This document shows, piece by piece, positions 1-10,117 of a stretch of DNA of 64,000 nucleotides (positions are counted from its first letter, which is position 1; every line of letters starts with the position of its first letter). The position numbers and the translations under genes are program-made. The DNA is from Aurantiochytrium sp. KH105 (Eukaryota > Sar > Bigyra > Thraustochytrida > Thraustochytriidae). The stretch spans positions 62,001 to 126,000 of the forward strand of contig BGKB01000165.1 in NCBI GenBank assembly GCA_003116975.1, written 5' to 3'. A model generated the notes under the pieces. It was not told where the DNA came from and did not search any database. It saw only the letters and a program-made list of their open reading frames with translations.

Positions 1-290
1 AGAGCGGCGTCCGGGCTGTGGTGACTGCTTCGAGCGCATGCATACCTTGGCACTGTCACAGCCACCGGGAGCGGCGCCAGGGTCGCGGCGACTGCTTCGA
101 GCACATACCTTGGCACTGCCGCCGCCACAGGGAGCGGCGTCGGGGCTGCGGTGACTGCTTCGAGCACATACCTTGGCACTGTCACAGCCACCGGGAGCGG
201 CGCCAGGGTCGCGGCGACTGCTTCGAGCACATACCTTGGCACTGCCACCGCCACCGGGCTAGGACGCGGCAGCGGCGACAGCAGCAGGAG
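1..290. repeat. 63-bp minisatellite, about four units
   Basis: The anchor TTCGAGC recurs at about 29, 96, 159 and 222, so the last three units are exactly 63 bp apart and the first carries 4 extra bases. Each unit holds a TACCTTGGCACTG core. A period of 63 is a multiple of three. From about position 25 one forward frame reads as a 21-residue repeat rich in Thr, Ala, Ser and Gly, so this could be the tail of a coding repeat entering from the left edge. No start codon or domain supports that here, so I call it a minisatellite. Confidence 0.75.
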
Positions 291-296
291 CAGCAG

Positions 297-320
297 CTGC
301 TGCTGCTGCTGCTGCTGCTG
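297..320 (+). repeat. (CTG)n microsatellite
   Basis: About eight uninterrupted CTG triplets directly follow the 63-bp minisatellite. There is no convincing coding context. Confidence 0.8.
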
Positions 321-330
321 GCTGTGGCTT

Positions 331-2389
331 CGTGGCTGTTGTGGCTGAAGCTGTTTGTCAAGAACGCAGCCCTGCCACGGCATCATATGTATAGATGGAT
401 GGACGGGCGGATGGATGGACGGATCGGATGGGCAAGGTGCAGGAGCAGCAGCAGCTGCAGCAACCATGGCAAGTGGCTGGAGAGAGAGACGGCGGGGTGG
501 ACTCCCCGTGCAGCGTCGCGTAGAGTCGTGCAGCGTCGGGTACGCGCGCGGCGCGGTGATCGTGCGCGGGGGGAAGAAAGGGAGAGAGGGAGAATGCGGC
601 GAAGAGAGGTCAGGTGGGTAAATTAAGGGTCCCCACCGCGTCTGTGGGAAGGAAGTCTGCGGGCCGATGCTTGCTGCGTGGACGCGGCGTCGGCGTCCTC
701 ACTGACGTCGGAGGCCGCTGCGGGGCACGGAGGCCGGCGCTGCAGGAGAGCGCCGAGGAAGGGAGAGGAGGGAGCAGTCAGTGAGTGGGGCGAGCGACGG
801 CGACCGCGCGATAGGTCGATGGATCGATGTATCGCCATGGTCGATGAATCGATGGATCGATGGATCGATCGTTCATCCATCGACCGAACGCGCGAGCGAT
901 GAGCCGCCAGGCCAACCAACCTCCAACGGCCAGCAAGCGCGAGTGGCTGTGGCACCAAGATTCCGCCTCTGCGCATGCAGCGCACGGCCGGTTGCTTGCT
1001 TGTAGGGCCGGGGCGGAAGCCTGCCCTGGGGCCAGTCGCAGGCTCGGCGGCGGGAGGGTCACGTTCTGGCCTAGTTAGCGCGGTCTGGCCGCCTCGGCTC
1101 GGGCCTCGGCCAGTTTCGGACGCGCGGCAACGGCCGGCGGGGCGGGGCGAGGCGGGGCGAGGCGGGCCGAGGCGGGCCGAGGCGAGGCGTGCTGTGGCGC
1201 AGGTCTGGCTGGCTGGCTGGCTGGCTGGCTGGCACAGTCCGCAGAGGCCAGCAGGAGGGAGGCAGCTGGGGGAGCTGAGGGCCCCTTCGGCGGGCCGGAG
1301 CTAGCAAGCCAAGATTGCCTGCAGCCGCGTTTCCCGCCCAACGCGGCAACAGCACGCCTCGCTTGGCTTCGCGACACTCTCCGAAGGCTAGCAGGGCCGA
1401 CGTCTGTCTGTCTGTCTGTCTGTTCCTCTGTCTGTTTCTCTGTCTGTCTGGGTCTGCTGTCTGTCTGTCTGTCTGTCTGTCTGTAGGATTGGCTGTACTG
1501 CTTGCTTGCTCGTCTGGTCTCCCTTCCTCGTTGCGTTTGTTTGTGCGCTTGCTTGTCCCTGTCTGCATCCACGCAGCTGCTTCTCCTGCGCCGGCCACGC
1601 AGGCTGTGCTGGCTTCGCGCCAGCCTCACCGGGCGATCGATCGAACGACCGCCCAACCGATCGGAGGCGGCGACGCAACGTGCCTGCCTCGGCCGCCTAG
1701 CCTGCCTGTCGCCACAGCAGCTCAGCGGTGGAAGGCGCCGTGACTACACGGCCGGAGCAGAGAGGGAGGCAAGGGGGAGGGAGGGAAAGAGGGAGGGGGA
1801 AGGCGGGAGAGAGGGAAGCAGGCGCGACGCTGCGCTGCGCTGCGCTGCGCCGCGCCGCGCTAAGAGGGGCGCGCCAAGAGGGGCGCGGGTCCGCGTCGGC
1901 GTGGAATCAGGCGGGCTTCGGGGGGGGGCTCGGGGCAGGCGGGGGCGAAGGCGCAGAAGGCGGCAGAAGGCGCTCGAAAGACGGTCGAAATGCGGTCGAA
2001 AGTCGCTCGAAAGAGCAGTGGACTGTGGGAAAGGAAGTGGCTTACGGGTGCATTTCGCCGGAGCTAGCTTAGCTTTGCCAACAATTCCGCCTCGCAGATC
2101 GCTCTCGGAGCGTGCAGAACCCTACGAAATTATCCCTCACAGCAGCGAAGGTTCTGGCGCCCTCACATACTTTCGTCCACAGCTGAAAAATTAAAAGGCA
2201 CTTTACTCTCAAAAAATCTTGGAGCTTCACCGTCTAAAGTTAGCTGTGGGTTCCCTCGGAGGACTGACCTGACTTGGAAATCCTCCGCCTCCCCTCTAAT
2301 CTTTCCACAGGCCTTGCCCCGCAGCCTGCGGCGGCGGCTTCGCTGCGGGTGTATGAAATAGGTAGGCGAAGCCGCACACGAAACGCGCC
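331..2389. other. Gene-less GC-rich stretch dense in simple repeats
   Basis: No credible gene is seen. It holds ATGGATCG-type tetranucleotide runs (about 390-425 and 815-880), a GGGCGAGGCG decamer array (about 1140-1190), a (GGCT)n run (about 1205-1232), a (TCTG)n array (about 1402-1485) and purine-rich GGGAGA runs (about 1760-1830). Overlapping open frames on both strands reflect GC richness and repeats; none shows a recognisable domain. Confidence 0.6.
1402..1485. repeat. (TCTG)n interrupted microsatellite
   Basis: Runs of TCTG are broken by short TTCC and GGTC interruptions. The same motif recurs as a purer array near 28573, upstream of another gene. Confidence 0.8.
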
Positions 2390-3217
2390 GTGGGCTACAC
2401 TTGCCCTCTATACGCCGCTCCTGCTTCGCGCGGACGCGCACGGCAGAGGCGGCGACTGCGGGGCATGACGAGAGATGTTATTTGCAGGCGGCGGCGGCGA
2501 TCAAGAGGGCGCCGTGGCCCCTGGGGCATAGAGGGCGCTGCGGGAGAAGAAATTGCCAGATTGCGGGGAGTAGCGGCCAGAAGGAGAGGAGCGCGCAGAG
2601 AGGTCAGGAGAAGCGAGCGGCTAAGAGAGGGGGAGAAAAGCAAGCAAGAAAGAAAGAAAGAAAGAAAGAAAGTAAGAAAGATGAGGCAGCCAGCAAACAG
2701 GCAACTGCGACGGCCCCGACGCCAGCTCGCACGCTCTCGCCCGCCCGCCCGCACGCACGCACGCACGCACGCACGCCCGCGCCGCGCCGCGCCACGGCAG
2801 CGCAGCGCAGCGCAGCGCAGCGCAGCGCACGCACGTACGCCGCGGGCCAGGCCAGGCACGGCCCGGCCCCGCGCCGGCGGCGGCCGCCCGCGAGCCGCTG
2901 GCAGACGCCAGGTCGGTCGGCGTGTTTCCCCCACGCGATTTGGGTTCGCGACCGACGAGCGGGAGGACAGGCAGACGGCCGGCGCCGACCCCGCGCGGCC
3001 GCGCGCCCCCCCCCCCCCCCNNNNNNNNNNNNNNNNNNNNNNNNNGCGGAGGCGCGCCCGCGCCCGCGGAGAAGCAGCCAGCCTCTGCAGCAGCAGCGGC
3101 GGCCGCGGCGGCGTCAGGACCGGCGACGACAAGGTCACCGAGCCAGGCGAGCGTCGCTGCACCCGCCTCTCATCCGCGTGGAGGGCCTCGTCGACGACGA
3201 CGACGACGAGCGCCAGA
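2390..3217. other. 5' flank of the Ser-rich gene, with simple repeats
   Basis: This GC-rich region contains an (AAGA)n run (about 2646-2680), a (CGCA)n run (about 2752-2775), a (GCGCA)n-like run (about 2800-2828) and a poly-C run ending in the N gap. An open frame extends through it in the frame of the downstream gene, but its translation is Arg/Ala/Pro low complexity. I treat it as 5' flank or UTR. Confidence 0.5.
3021..3045. other. 25-base assembly gap (N run)
   Basis: Exactly 25 Ns follow a 14-base poly-C run. The true length is unknown, so any reading frame drawn across it is unreliable. Confidence 0.98.
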
Positions 3218-4864
3218 ATGACGCACGAGAAAACACGGCAGCGCAGCGGCAGCATGCAGCCGCAGACAGCCGCGAGCGCGAGCGCGAAAGCAAACGAGAG
3301 AAACCAGATCGGAAGCAGCAGCAATAGCAGCAGCGCCGTGGAGGAACCAAGCGCGAAACGCGTGAGGACGGCCCACGAAACAGCATTCTCTTCCGCGTCG
3401 TCTCGCCCAGATGAAAGGACAGCACCCCCCGCCACAGGAGGAGTAACACAGAATAATTCGCAAGCGAAGAGATCATCCGCCATCCAAACACACACGAGAC
3501 CGCGCGTGAATATGACCCGAAGAGCCTCACAACAATCGGCCGAGTCCACCGCACCCACCACCACCACCAACAACAACAACAACATTTCCATGAACAATGG
3601 GAGACCTCTTTCGCATTTTCTCGACTTTCGCAGGAACCATCAAAACCCACAAAACATTACGCCTCTGTCTGCACGAGCACTAGCGCTTCTCGAATCCGCC
3701 AGCAACGCTATCCCCGCTGTCGAGTGGACCAACAACAGCGAAAACGCCCGCCGAAGGTCACGACCCTTGTCAAACAGCGCAAAGGAGACCGAAGATTGTG
3801 TCGCGGCCGACGCAGAGCTCAACGCCTCGTCCGAGGCCTCCGACGACGCAAGTCGAGGGTCTGACAACGGTTCCGACGGCGATCGAGGGTCCTCAAAGTC
3901 CTCAGGCGCATCGTCTTCATCCTCCGCCAAGTCATCACCGAGCGCCTCGGCAGATCATTCCGCAGAGGCCCTTGCATCGACCGCGCAGTCTACGATGGCT
4001 CAGCGGACTGCAGGCGCCACCGCCAACACAAACAGCAACGAAACCTCAACCAGCAACAGCAGGTCCAACAAGAGCAGGTCCAGGGGCTCAACGGGCGGGG
4101 GCTTGTCGGGAGAGGGCTCGCAGAATGCAGAGGCTTTCTCCGGCTCCTCGAGCGCCGGTAGCACCGGCAGCAGCGGGGGTTCGCAAAAGAGTTCGGACCG
4201 CAAGACTGGCTCGAGCTCCAACGCATCCGCCTATGGCAAAACCACCAACACGACAAACAGTAACAGTGACGAAACAGAGGAGGAGTCCATCGCCGGCATG
4301 AACATTGAGTGCAATGATTCTGATCGACTTGCGCTGTGCGAGATCTGCAGACTTTGTGAGGTTGACTGGGCCGCCGATACCGACGCCCAGAGCTCCAGCA
4401 CGGGCTGGCCAGAAGCGTTTCGCGAGTTCAAGAAGATTCGCGAGGGCTCCACATTCTGCTTTTTCAAGTCCAGCGTATGGGAGGTGGTGCGCACCTCCCG
4501 CAGCTTCCGTCATGCTGTTGTGTCTTTGCAGCTTGGGGCTCTCGAGCTCGCCGCAGTTCCCATGGACCTCGAATGGACCGCCGAGCCTTTCAATGTTGCC
4601 ACGCAGCGCGACAGACGAGCCACGGTGGTCCTGGGCCGCGCGGCCTTTCGTCTGCTTGTCAAGACGGAGGATACCTTTAGACCTATTCCTCGTGTGCTCA
4701 CACTCGTCGAAATGTACTTTGGCGCACTCTCGCGAGCGCTCATTTCACCCTCCATGCCCTGGCCGCGCTTCAGGATAGCCACGGAAATGTCCATTTACGA
4801 AGAGGCCATTATGGCCAATTTGAACCTGGGCGGGGCTAGCGCGGAGCCCTCTGCAAAGGCTTGA
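3218..4864 (+). CDS. Ser/Asn/Thr-rich protein of unknown function
   Basis: This predicts 548 aa from the ATG at 3218. The frame stays open upstream to 2390 but crosses an assembly gap and simple repeats, so I chose the first Met after them. Residues 1-350 or so are low complexity, dominated by Ser, Ala, Asn and Thr, with polar runs such as NNNNN and SSSSS and many SR/RS pairs, as in an intrinsically disordered regulatory protein. The last 185 residues are of mixed composition and probably folded, beginning near CEICRLCEVDWA and containing several Trp and Phe. I recognise no family. The codon choice, with abundant G/C in third positions, supports coding. The disordered head suggests a nuclear or scaffold role, but this is only inference. 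Confidence 0.7.
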   Translation: MTHEKTRQRSGSMQPQTAASASAKANERNQIGSSSNSSSAVEEPSAKRVRTAHETAFSSASSRPDERTAPPATGGVTQNNSQAKRSSAIQTHTRPRVNMTRRASQQSAESTAPTTTTNNNNNISMNNGRPLSHFLDFRRNHQNPQNITPLSARALALLESASNAIPAVEWTNNSENARRRSRPLSNSAKETEDCVAADAELNASSEASDDASRGSDNGSDGDRGSSKSSGASSSSSAKSSPSASADHSAEALASTAQSTMAQRTAGATANTNSNETSTSNSRSNKSRSRGSTGGGLSGEGSQNAEAFSGSSSAGSTGSSGGSQKSSDRKTGSSSNASAYGKTTNTTNSNSDETEEESIAGMNIECNDSDRLALCEICRLCEVDWAADTDAQSSSTGWPEAFREFKKIREGSTFCFFKSSVWEVVRTSRSFRHAVVSLQLGALELAAVPMDLEWTAEPFNVATQRDRRATVVLGRAAFRLLVKTEDTFRPIPRVLTLVEMYFGALSRALISPSMPWPRFRIATEMSIYEEAIMANLNLGGASAEPSAKA

Positions 4865-6027
4865 AAGGAATATGGCGCCATGAAATGATCGTGCGGTTCT
4901 TTTTGGATCGAGCAAAGCACAACGAAAGGCAAGATAGGTCGAGTTGAGTCGATCCGATGCGGGCTCTTCCCGTGTCTTCTATTCCAGGCTTATTGGCGAG
5001 CTGGCCTGTCTCTCTGTTTGTTCTCTTCCCTTTTTTCGTTCACTTTTTCGCTCGCGCACACACGTTTCTCATGGTATAATGCGTAGGGCGTTCTTTGCTC
5101 CGGAGCTGGGGCTCCGCTCTGCTTCTACGCCTCTATCATTTACAGCATGTCTGCGTTGTGGGTGCGCTTTTGCTGCGAAAAGAGGACTAGGAGGGATCGC
5201 AAGAATCACCAATTTTAGATGACGCGCTTAAATTGATAGGTGCTCAATGACGATAAAGCTCGAATGTTTGTGATTTTGCTCAGGGTCTGTAGGCCGGTCC
5301 AGGTCCATGTTTTCACGTGTGTCGTCTTTACCACCGCGGCAGGGTCCTTGCCTTGCTTCTAGATTCTAAATTATGTAGGCTGTAATGTCCGTTGAATGCG
5401 ACGCAAAGCTGCTGTTTCTTGCCTTGTCCTTTATGCCTTTTTGCGTTTTCGCGAAACGGTGTCCCCCCGCTCGCATCTGCCTTTGCGATTCGCAGTGGCT
5501 CTTGAGTACTTGTGACGTTGCTCAGGGTCTAGGATCATGATTGTTTCTCGTCCGTGGTCTTTGGAGATAAAAAGCGGCAGCGTCCTTGCCTTGGCTTGTT
5601 AGAGTTTCGCAGCCTGGTCCAGAATTATGGGTTTTTCTCGTCCGTGGTTTTTCCAAAACTGCAAAAATAAACGCAACAGGGTTCTTGTCTTGGCTCTTGA
5701 TCTTATTCCGGATCGTCTGGGTTGAAACAAGTCAGTAGAAAGGTTTGTCATGATCTGCTTTGTAAAGCAGTGACAAAGCGACAAAAAGCTTCTGCAGAAA
5801 AAAGAAAAAGAAAAAAGAAAAAGAAAAAGAGGCCACTTTCAGGGCAATTAGGTTTTCTTTCTTCGTCGTGGCGTTTGTTTTGTAAAATCTGATTTCAATT
5901 ATAAGCATGGTAGCAAAGGTGGCTGTTGTAGAACGTGCAATCTCGATTCATCTTCCGAAAAGTCCAGGTTCTCATCAATGATAAAGAAGGAAAAATACAT
6001 GCGATTCAGATAGTGAAGGCGACAAGT
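4865..6027. other. Intergenic region between convergent genes, with diverged repeats
   Basis: The 3' flanks of the Ser-rich gene (+) and the HSF gene (-) meet here. Composition is more AT-rich than in the genes. It holds three diverged copies of a 100-200 bp repeat (about 5265-5720) and a purine tract of AAAAAG units (about 5797-5835). No RNA gene or coding frame is supported. Confidence 0.6.
5265..5720. repeat. Diverged tandem repeat, about three copies
   Basis: The phrase TTGCTCAGGGTCT occurs near 5276 and 5518. Each copy is followed by a CGTCCTTGCCTTGGCTT-like segment (near 5340, 5580 and 5685). TTTCTCGTCCGTGGT is shared by the second and third copies (near 5543 and 5635). The units differ by indels, so this is an old duplication. 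Confidence 0.6.
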
Positions 6028-8058
6028 CTAAGCAGCAGCGCGGGTGCGAGCATTGGATTCTGATGAAGGGTGAGTCACGCTTGGCTCGCAAGAACCATTG
6101 CCCATGGCACAGAGTTTGCGCTTGTACTCGCCAAACTTAAGCTGGGCTGTTGCCATAACTCGCCTCACGTCAGGCTGAAAGTACTGCGCAAAAGACCTCA
6201 TGAAAGGGCTCGCACCCACATCCGGCACCGGAGCGCGCTCGTCATCATTCACCGCGGCCTTGAGGATAAAGGAAAGGAACATGAGCCAGCTTTCGCCGTC
6301 GACCTCCTTTGAGACATTGCCAAAGTGGAAAGCAAGGAAGCGACGCTGCAAAAAGGGCTGAGACATCTTGCCAGCGTACGGCCCCCAGGCATCGTCCGCC
6401 GAGCTCTGCCAGTCCCCGGCAGAAATCTCCGTCAACACATTCACCAGGACCGTGCGCACATAGGGCGTCGCGTAGATAAGGGTGTCCTTGAGTGGGGATT
6501 CCGCAGGCAGGCTTGCGTGCACAAAGATTTCCAGTTCCGGATCGATGTCTCCGGTGAGCATACTCCGCTTGTTCAACAGAATCGCCTGTTGTACGAATTT
6601 CGACAAAAAGCCTGCAAAGACCTCGTTCGGGAGGACTGCGTCGCGAGTCTCGGATTTGCGGATGCGGATCTCGAGCTGGTGTTTTTGCGCAGCTTCGAAC
6701 ATTGCCACACAGTTCGGATTCTTGACCACGATCGGGCCACTTTCGCCTTCCTCTTGGGGGAAGGCCTTGCCGCCCACCTTGGCGCCCATCTTGGCAGCCG
6801 GCGGGTTCACGGGTGGCGTCGAGGCCCTCGAGGCGTCGCGGGAATCTTGCGAGTACATGTAGCTCGGTGTCGACGAAGAAAATGTCGTCGACGATGAGGA
6901 CGATGACGACGTCGAGGACATCAACGAGTCCTGTGAATCCTCGCGTGTGGTCCCCATGTGCGAAGGTTCAGCTTGCGAAAAGGGAGTCACAAAATCATCA
7001 AAACCTGTAAACAGATCGGAAAACTCGTCAAGCCCGGAGGCGTCAAAGATTGGGCCCACTTCGCGGACCTTTTTCACAGGATCGAAGAAGTCATCGTCAT
7101 CGTTATTGTCGTCATCGTAAGCATTGTCCATAACCGACCCACCATCGCCGTCGTCGAGGCCCGGGTTCGCGCCATCCTCGAACGGCAGATACTTGGGATC
7201 AAAGTCTCCCCCTTGAGACGACGACGAGTGCGACGATGAGGTACTGTGGAGTTCATCCCGCGCGCGCTTGTTGGACACGAAATCATTGCTGGTGGCTAAC
7301 CGCTTGCCACTCGAGGAGGAATCGCTCGGCATCGCAGGTGGTCTTGGAGCGTGACCCGATTCTGCTCGGGTGTCGCTATGTCGTGTATGCATCGTCGTGT
7401 GGCGAGAAGGTGCCATCTCCCTTTGCGATGCTGAGGCTTGAGGTCCAGAGTCTTGGCCGCCGTGGCTATCGGGTACCGGTTGCGAGGCTGCCGCCTGCTG
7501 CAAGAGAACTTCGAGCAGGGTGTGACTGTTTCCAGCAGAAGAGTCTGTGTTCTTTCGGCTGCTGCCGTGTGCGTTAGCGTGGCTCGCACCAGCACTGCCA
7601 CGGTTGCTCGCGCTCAAAAGAAGCGAGAGCTGATTTTTTATTTCTGTCATGTCGTCCTTGAGGCTGCTCATTTCTTGACGCAGGTCAAAGACCTCTTCGC
7701 GAAGGACGCGCACTTCGCTTTTGGATGCTGCGCCTTCGGCGTCCTTACGAGTCTTGCGTCGGATCTCGTAAATATTGGCGGGAAAGTCGCGCACGAACTT
7801 GGGGTGCTCAAAGGACCACGTGTCGCCAACGTGATCCGACTTCTTGAAGCCGTAAAAGTGGAGCTGCCGGATGAAGGTGCCCAAGTTGCCTTTGAAGAAT
7901 TTGCGCACGACATCACGCTCAAAGCGCGTGGACTTCACCACGAACTTGGAGCCATCCGTGCTCCACTCGGCGATGCTCGGATCGCACGTCTGCGAGATCT
8001 CTTGCAGCTTTTTCAAAAACGGGGGCAGCGAAATAGAGCCCATGGCTGCGAGCGTCAA
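6028..8058 (-). CDS. Heat-shock-factor-type transcription factor
   Basis: A 676-aa protein. Residues 7-105 form an HSF DNA-binding domain: LPPFLKKL at the start, a Trp/Gly core (AEWSTDGSKFVV), then the recognition helix FIRQLHFYGFKK, which matches the family FVRQLNxYGFxK. A heptad-rich segment (about 112-150, LREEVFDLRQEMSSLKDDM) is the expected oligomerisation coil. A Ser/acidic linker follows, including a run of Asp/Asn at about 300-330, and then a C-terminal region (about 430-655) of well-mixed composition that I do not recognise. In this family, trimers bind GAA-inverted repeats and drive stress genes in the nucleus. The first Met (8058) is used; Met6 (8043) is equally possible. The 5' side is a long repeat-rich region. 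Confidence 0.92.
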   Translation of the reverse strand: MTLAAMGSISLPPFLKKLQEISQTCDPSIAEWSTDGSKFVVKSTRFERDVVRKFFKGNLGTFIRQLHFYGFKKSDHVGDTWSFEHPKFVRDFPANIYEIRRKTRKDAEGAASKSEVRVLREEVFDLRQEMSSLKDDMTEIKNQLSLLLSASNRGSAGASHANAHGSSRKNTDSSAGNSHTLLEVLLQQAAASQPVPDSHGGQDSGPQASASQREMAPSRHTTMHTRHSDTRAESGHAPRPPAMPSDSSSSGKRLATSNDFVSNKRARDELHSTSSSHSSSSQGGDFDPKYLPFEDGANPGLDDGDGGSVMDNAYDDDNNDDDDFFDPVKKVREVGPIFDASGLDEFSDLFTGFDDFVTPFSQAEPSHMGTTREDSQDSLMSSTSSSSSSSTTFSSSTPSYMYSQDSRDASRASTPPVNPPAAKMGAKVGGKAFPQEEGESGPIVVKNPNCVAMFEAAQKHQLEIRIRKSETRDAVLPNEVFAGFLSKFVQQAILLNKRSMLTGDIDPELEIFVHASLPAESPLKDTLIYATPYVRTVLVNVLTEISAGDWQSSADDAWGPYAGKMSQPFLQRRFLAFHFGNVSKEVDGESWLMFLSFILKAAVNDDERAPVPDVGASPFMRSFAQYFQPDVRRVMATAQLKFGEYKRKLCAMGNGSCEPSVTHPSSESNARTRAAA

Positions 8059-10117
8059 AGACGTGTGGTCTCACGCCTACAAGAACGCGAAGGAGACAAA
8101 GAAAGGAGCGGGCGACGACGACACCGTGGTCAAGACGCGCGGCCAGGCAGAAATAAGCCAGAGCGCTTTCCCTCGAGGTGCTGAGTCGAGGACGCAGGCG
8201 CGTCCGCCGACCTTCGTCTCGTGCAGAGTAGCTTGCGCGGGCAAGCCAGAAGACCGGCCAGCCAACCAGCAAGCCAGCCAGCTAGCGCGCAAGCAAGTGG
8301 GCGAGCAAGCTGGACTCGAGGTGAGCGAGCTCGCAAGCAAGCAAGCGCGCCTCGCACCGGCGAGCCTTCCCGATCAGCGTTGTGCCGGCGAGCGTCGGCG
8401 GCTTGCTTCGTCCGCGCGCCTGGATGTTTCCGGAGTTCGCGCTCGCGCCCGCGCTCGCTCGCTCGCTCGCTCGCACGCCCGCCGGCAGTCGCGACGGCGA
8501 TCTGGCCTCGAGCGCGAGGTCGTAAAAATCAAATTCTGCGCGTCGCAGACAGGGCCCTGAATTTTGCGCCACGGTGTTGGGCGCGAGCGCAAGTGCACCT
8601 CCCGCACGCACAAGTGCGCAATGGCCTATAGTCCACTTGGGCCCGCACGGGCCACTCGGGCCACACAGATGGGAGGAGCGGCATGAACACAGAAGCTTCG
8701 ACACCTTTCATACGTAAAAGCAACTCCAGGAATAATGCAGGATATCATGAAGGAATGGAACGATCATGGTGCTTGGCAAATCTTATAGGAACGAGACTTT
8801 ATGTGAGGTAAACCACTGAGACGTTCTCGTAGCAGTGGTAAGTCGTAGTGTTTGCCGTGGAGATTGCCACTGAATGCAGTTATGTTGCGGATCAAAGGTG
8901 ATGGGAGGAGAATGATCGGCAGTGGAGAGGTCGACCACTGACAGCTTTCTTCCCCCCATGGAGTTCACCAAGGGGCGTAGAACTTGAGTCTAGAATCGCA
9001 GTGGGGACGCATATCGAGCGACGACGTCAGAGTGATGCACTGCTCCCCATTTTATTTCGCCGAAGCTCATACTACTATACTAATGTTAATTCCCCGGGGG
9101 CGCACGAAGAACCAGTTGATAACCCCGGCGCGCGGGTGGCCCCGCCACTGGTGAAGCGCCGAACAGCGAAGCGCGCGCTCACTTCGCGGGCTGAACCTGC
9201 CCTCTCAGCAGCCTGCAGAACCCGCTCTGCACCGGTGCGGAACAAGGACCTGCAGAACGCAAAATGGGAGTCGCTCCGGGTCTTGTGCTCACCCGAGCCA
9301 GGTAAGAGAAGACGCCACGAGTCGAGACTAGATTCGATCGCGACTTCTTGGGCCCACTACCGGTTTTGATGTTGGTTTTGGATTTGGTTTTGGATGTGTT
9401 TTCGGAGCCGCAGTTGGTCGTGGTCGGTGGCCATGGGTGGATGGCGGAGTGCGGACACCTAGTTCGCTTTCCCGGCAGCCTTCATCGGCGATCGACGCCG
9501 CGCCATTCGCTCGTTGATCGCATCTTGGCGCAAGATTCCAGTCGCCGCCGCCGCCAATGGCCTCGCTGAGACTTCGAGTCGTGTGCGCGGGCCAGACACT
9601 TGGCGCATCACGGGTTGGACGGATGAAGGGAGAATGCTTATTTAGTTTGGTCTGCAGCTGGTAAAAGTGGCTTGGCGGAGTGGGAAGCGAGCAGCCCTGG
9701 TCAAGGGTCCGGCCCACCAACTCCATGCGACCTTTGCGGCGTGTGTCTTGCTGCCATCCATTTGTTTCTCATCGGCAGAATTGTCTAGAGCTACAAGATG
9801 CGATACTCACGAGAAAAATGCGCCACCAAGCGAGCGAGCAGCACGTGAATACGTGCGTGCACGCAGGAAGTGAACACGGCGTTTGGCCTTCCCTTGGATG
9901 GGAAAAGAGAATCCTTGCCCGCGCAACGCACCATCACTTGAATCTTAGAAACCTCTCTTTATTGGAACTACACACGCGCACACACCATGCGCATCTTCGA
10001 ATCTTGTACAACCTGCTCAACAGGAAGGTAGCGAGGTTAGCGAGCGTATGGAGCACATCCAAACCCCAAACAGGGCACAAGAAAGTAAATAGCAAGGCAT
10101 AGCGTGACATAGATACA
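8059..10117. other. Long intergenic region between divergent genes
   Basis: This is the 5' flank of both the HSF (-) and the choice-of-anchor gene (+). The first 500 bases are GC-rich with AGCCAGCC/GCAAGCAAGC and GCTC runs. A cluster of CCACTG/CAGTGG motifs with a hairpin lies at about 8812-8940. Around 9365-9400 is a TTTGGTTTTGGAT repeat. Two open frames (about 9001-9369 + and 9328-9726 -) lack any family resemblance, and I do not call them. Confidence 0.5.
8812..8839. other. Hairpin in a CCACTG/CAGTGG motif cluster
   Basis: ACCACTG (8812-8818) pairs with CAGTGGT (8833-8839). Inside, ACG/CGT form a second 3-bp stem around a TTCT loop, separated by AG/AG. Further CCACTG/CAGTGG copies lie at 8920-8925 and 8935-8940, around a GGTCGACC palindrome, and a GCCACTG occurs near 8867. 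It sits about 750 bases upstream of the HSF start. Function is unknown. Confidence 0.45.

Noticed and set aside
2395-3597. 400-aa minus-strand frame
   Set aside because: It crosses the assembly gap, lies over repeats and antisense to the Ser-rich gene, and shows no domain.
8691-8700. Heat-shock element GAAGCTTC upstream of the HSF
   Set aside because: Only two GAA units in a row; too short to call a functional element.
9001-9726. Two open frames (122 and 132 codons) between HSF and choice-of-anchor genes
   Set aside because: Arg/Pro/Ser-rich translations, no conserved motif, and overlap on opposite strands.
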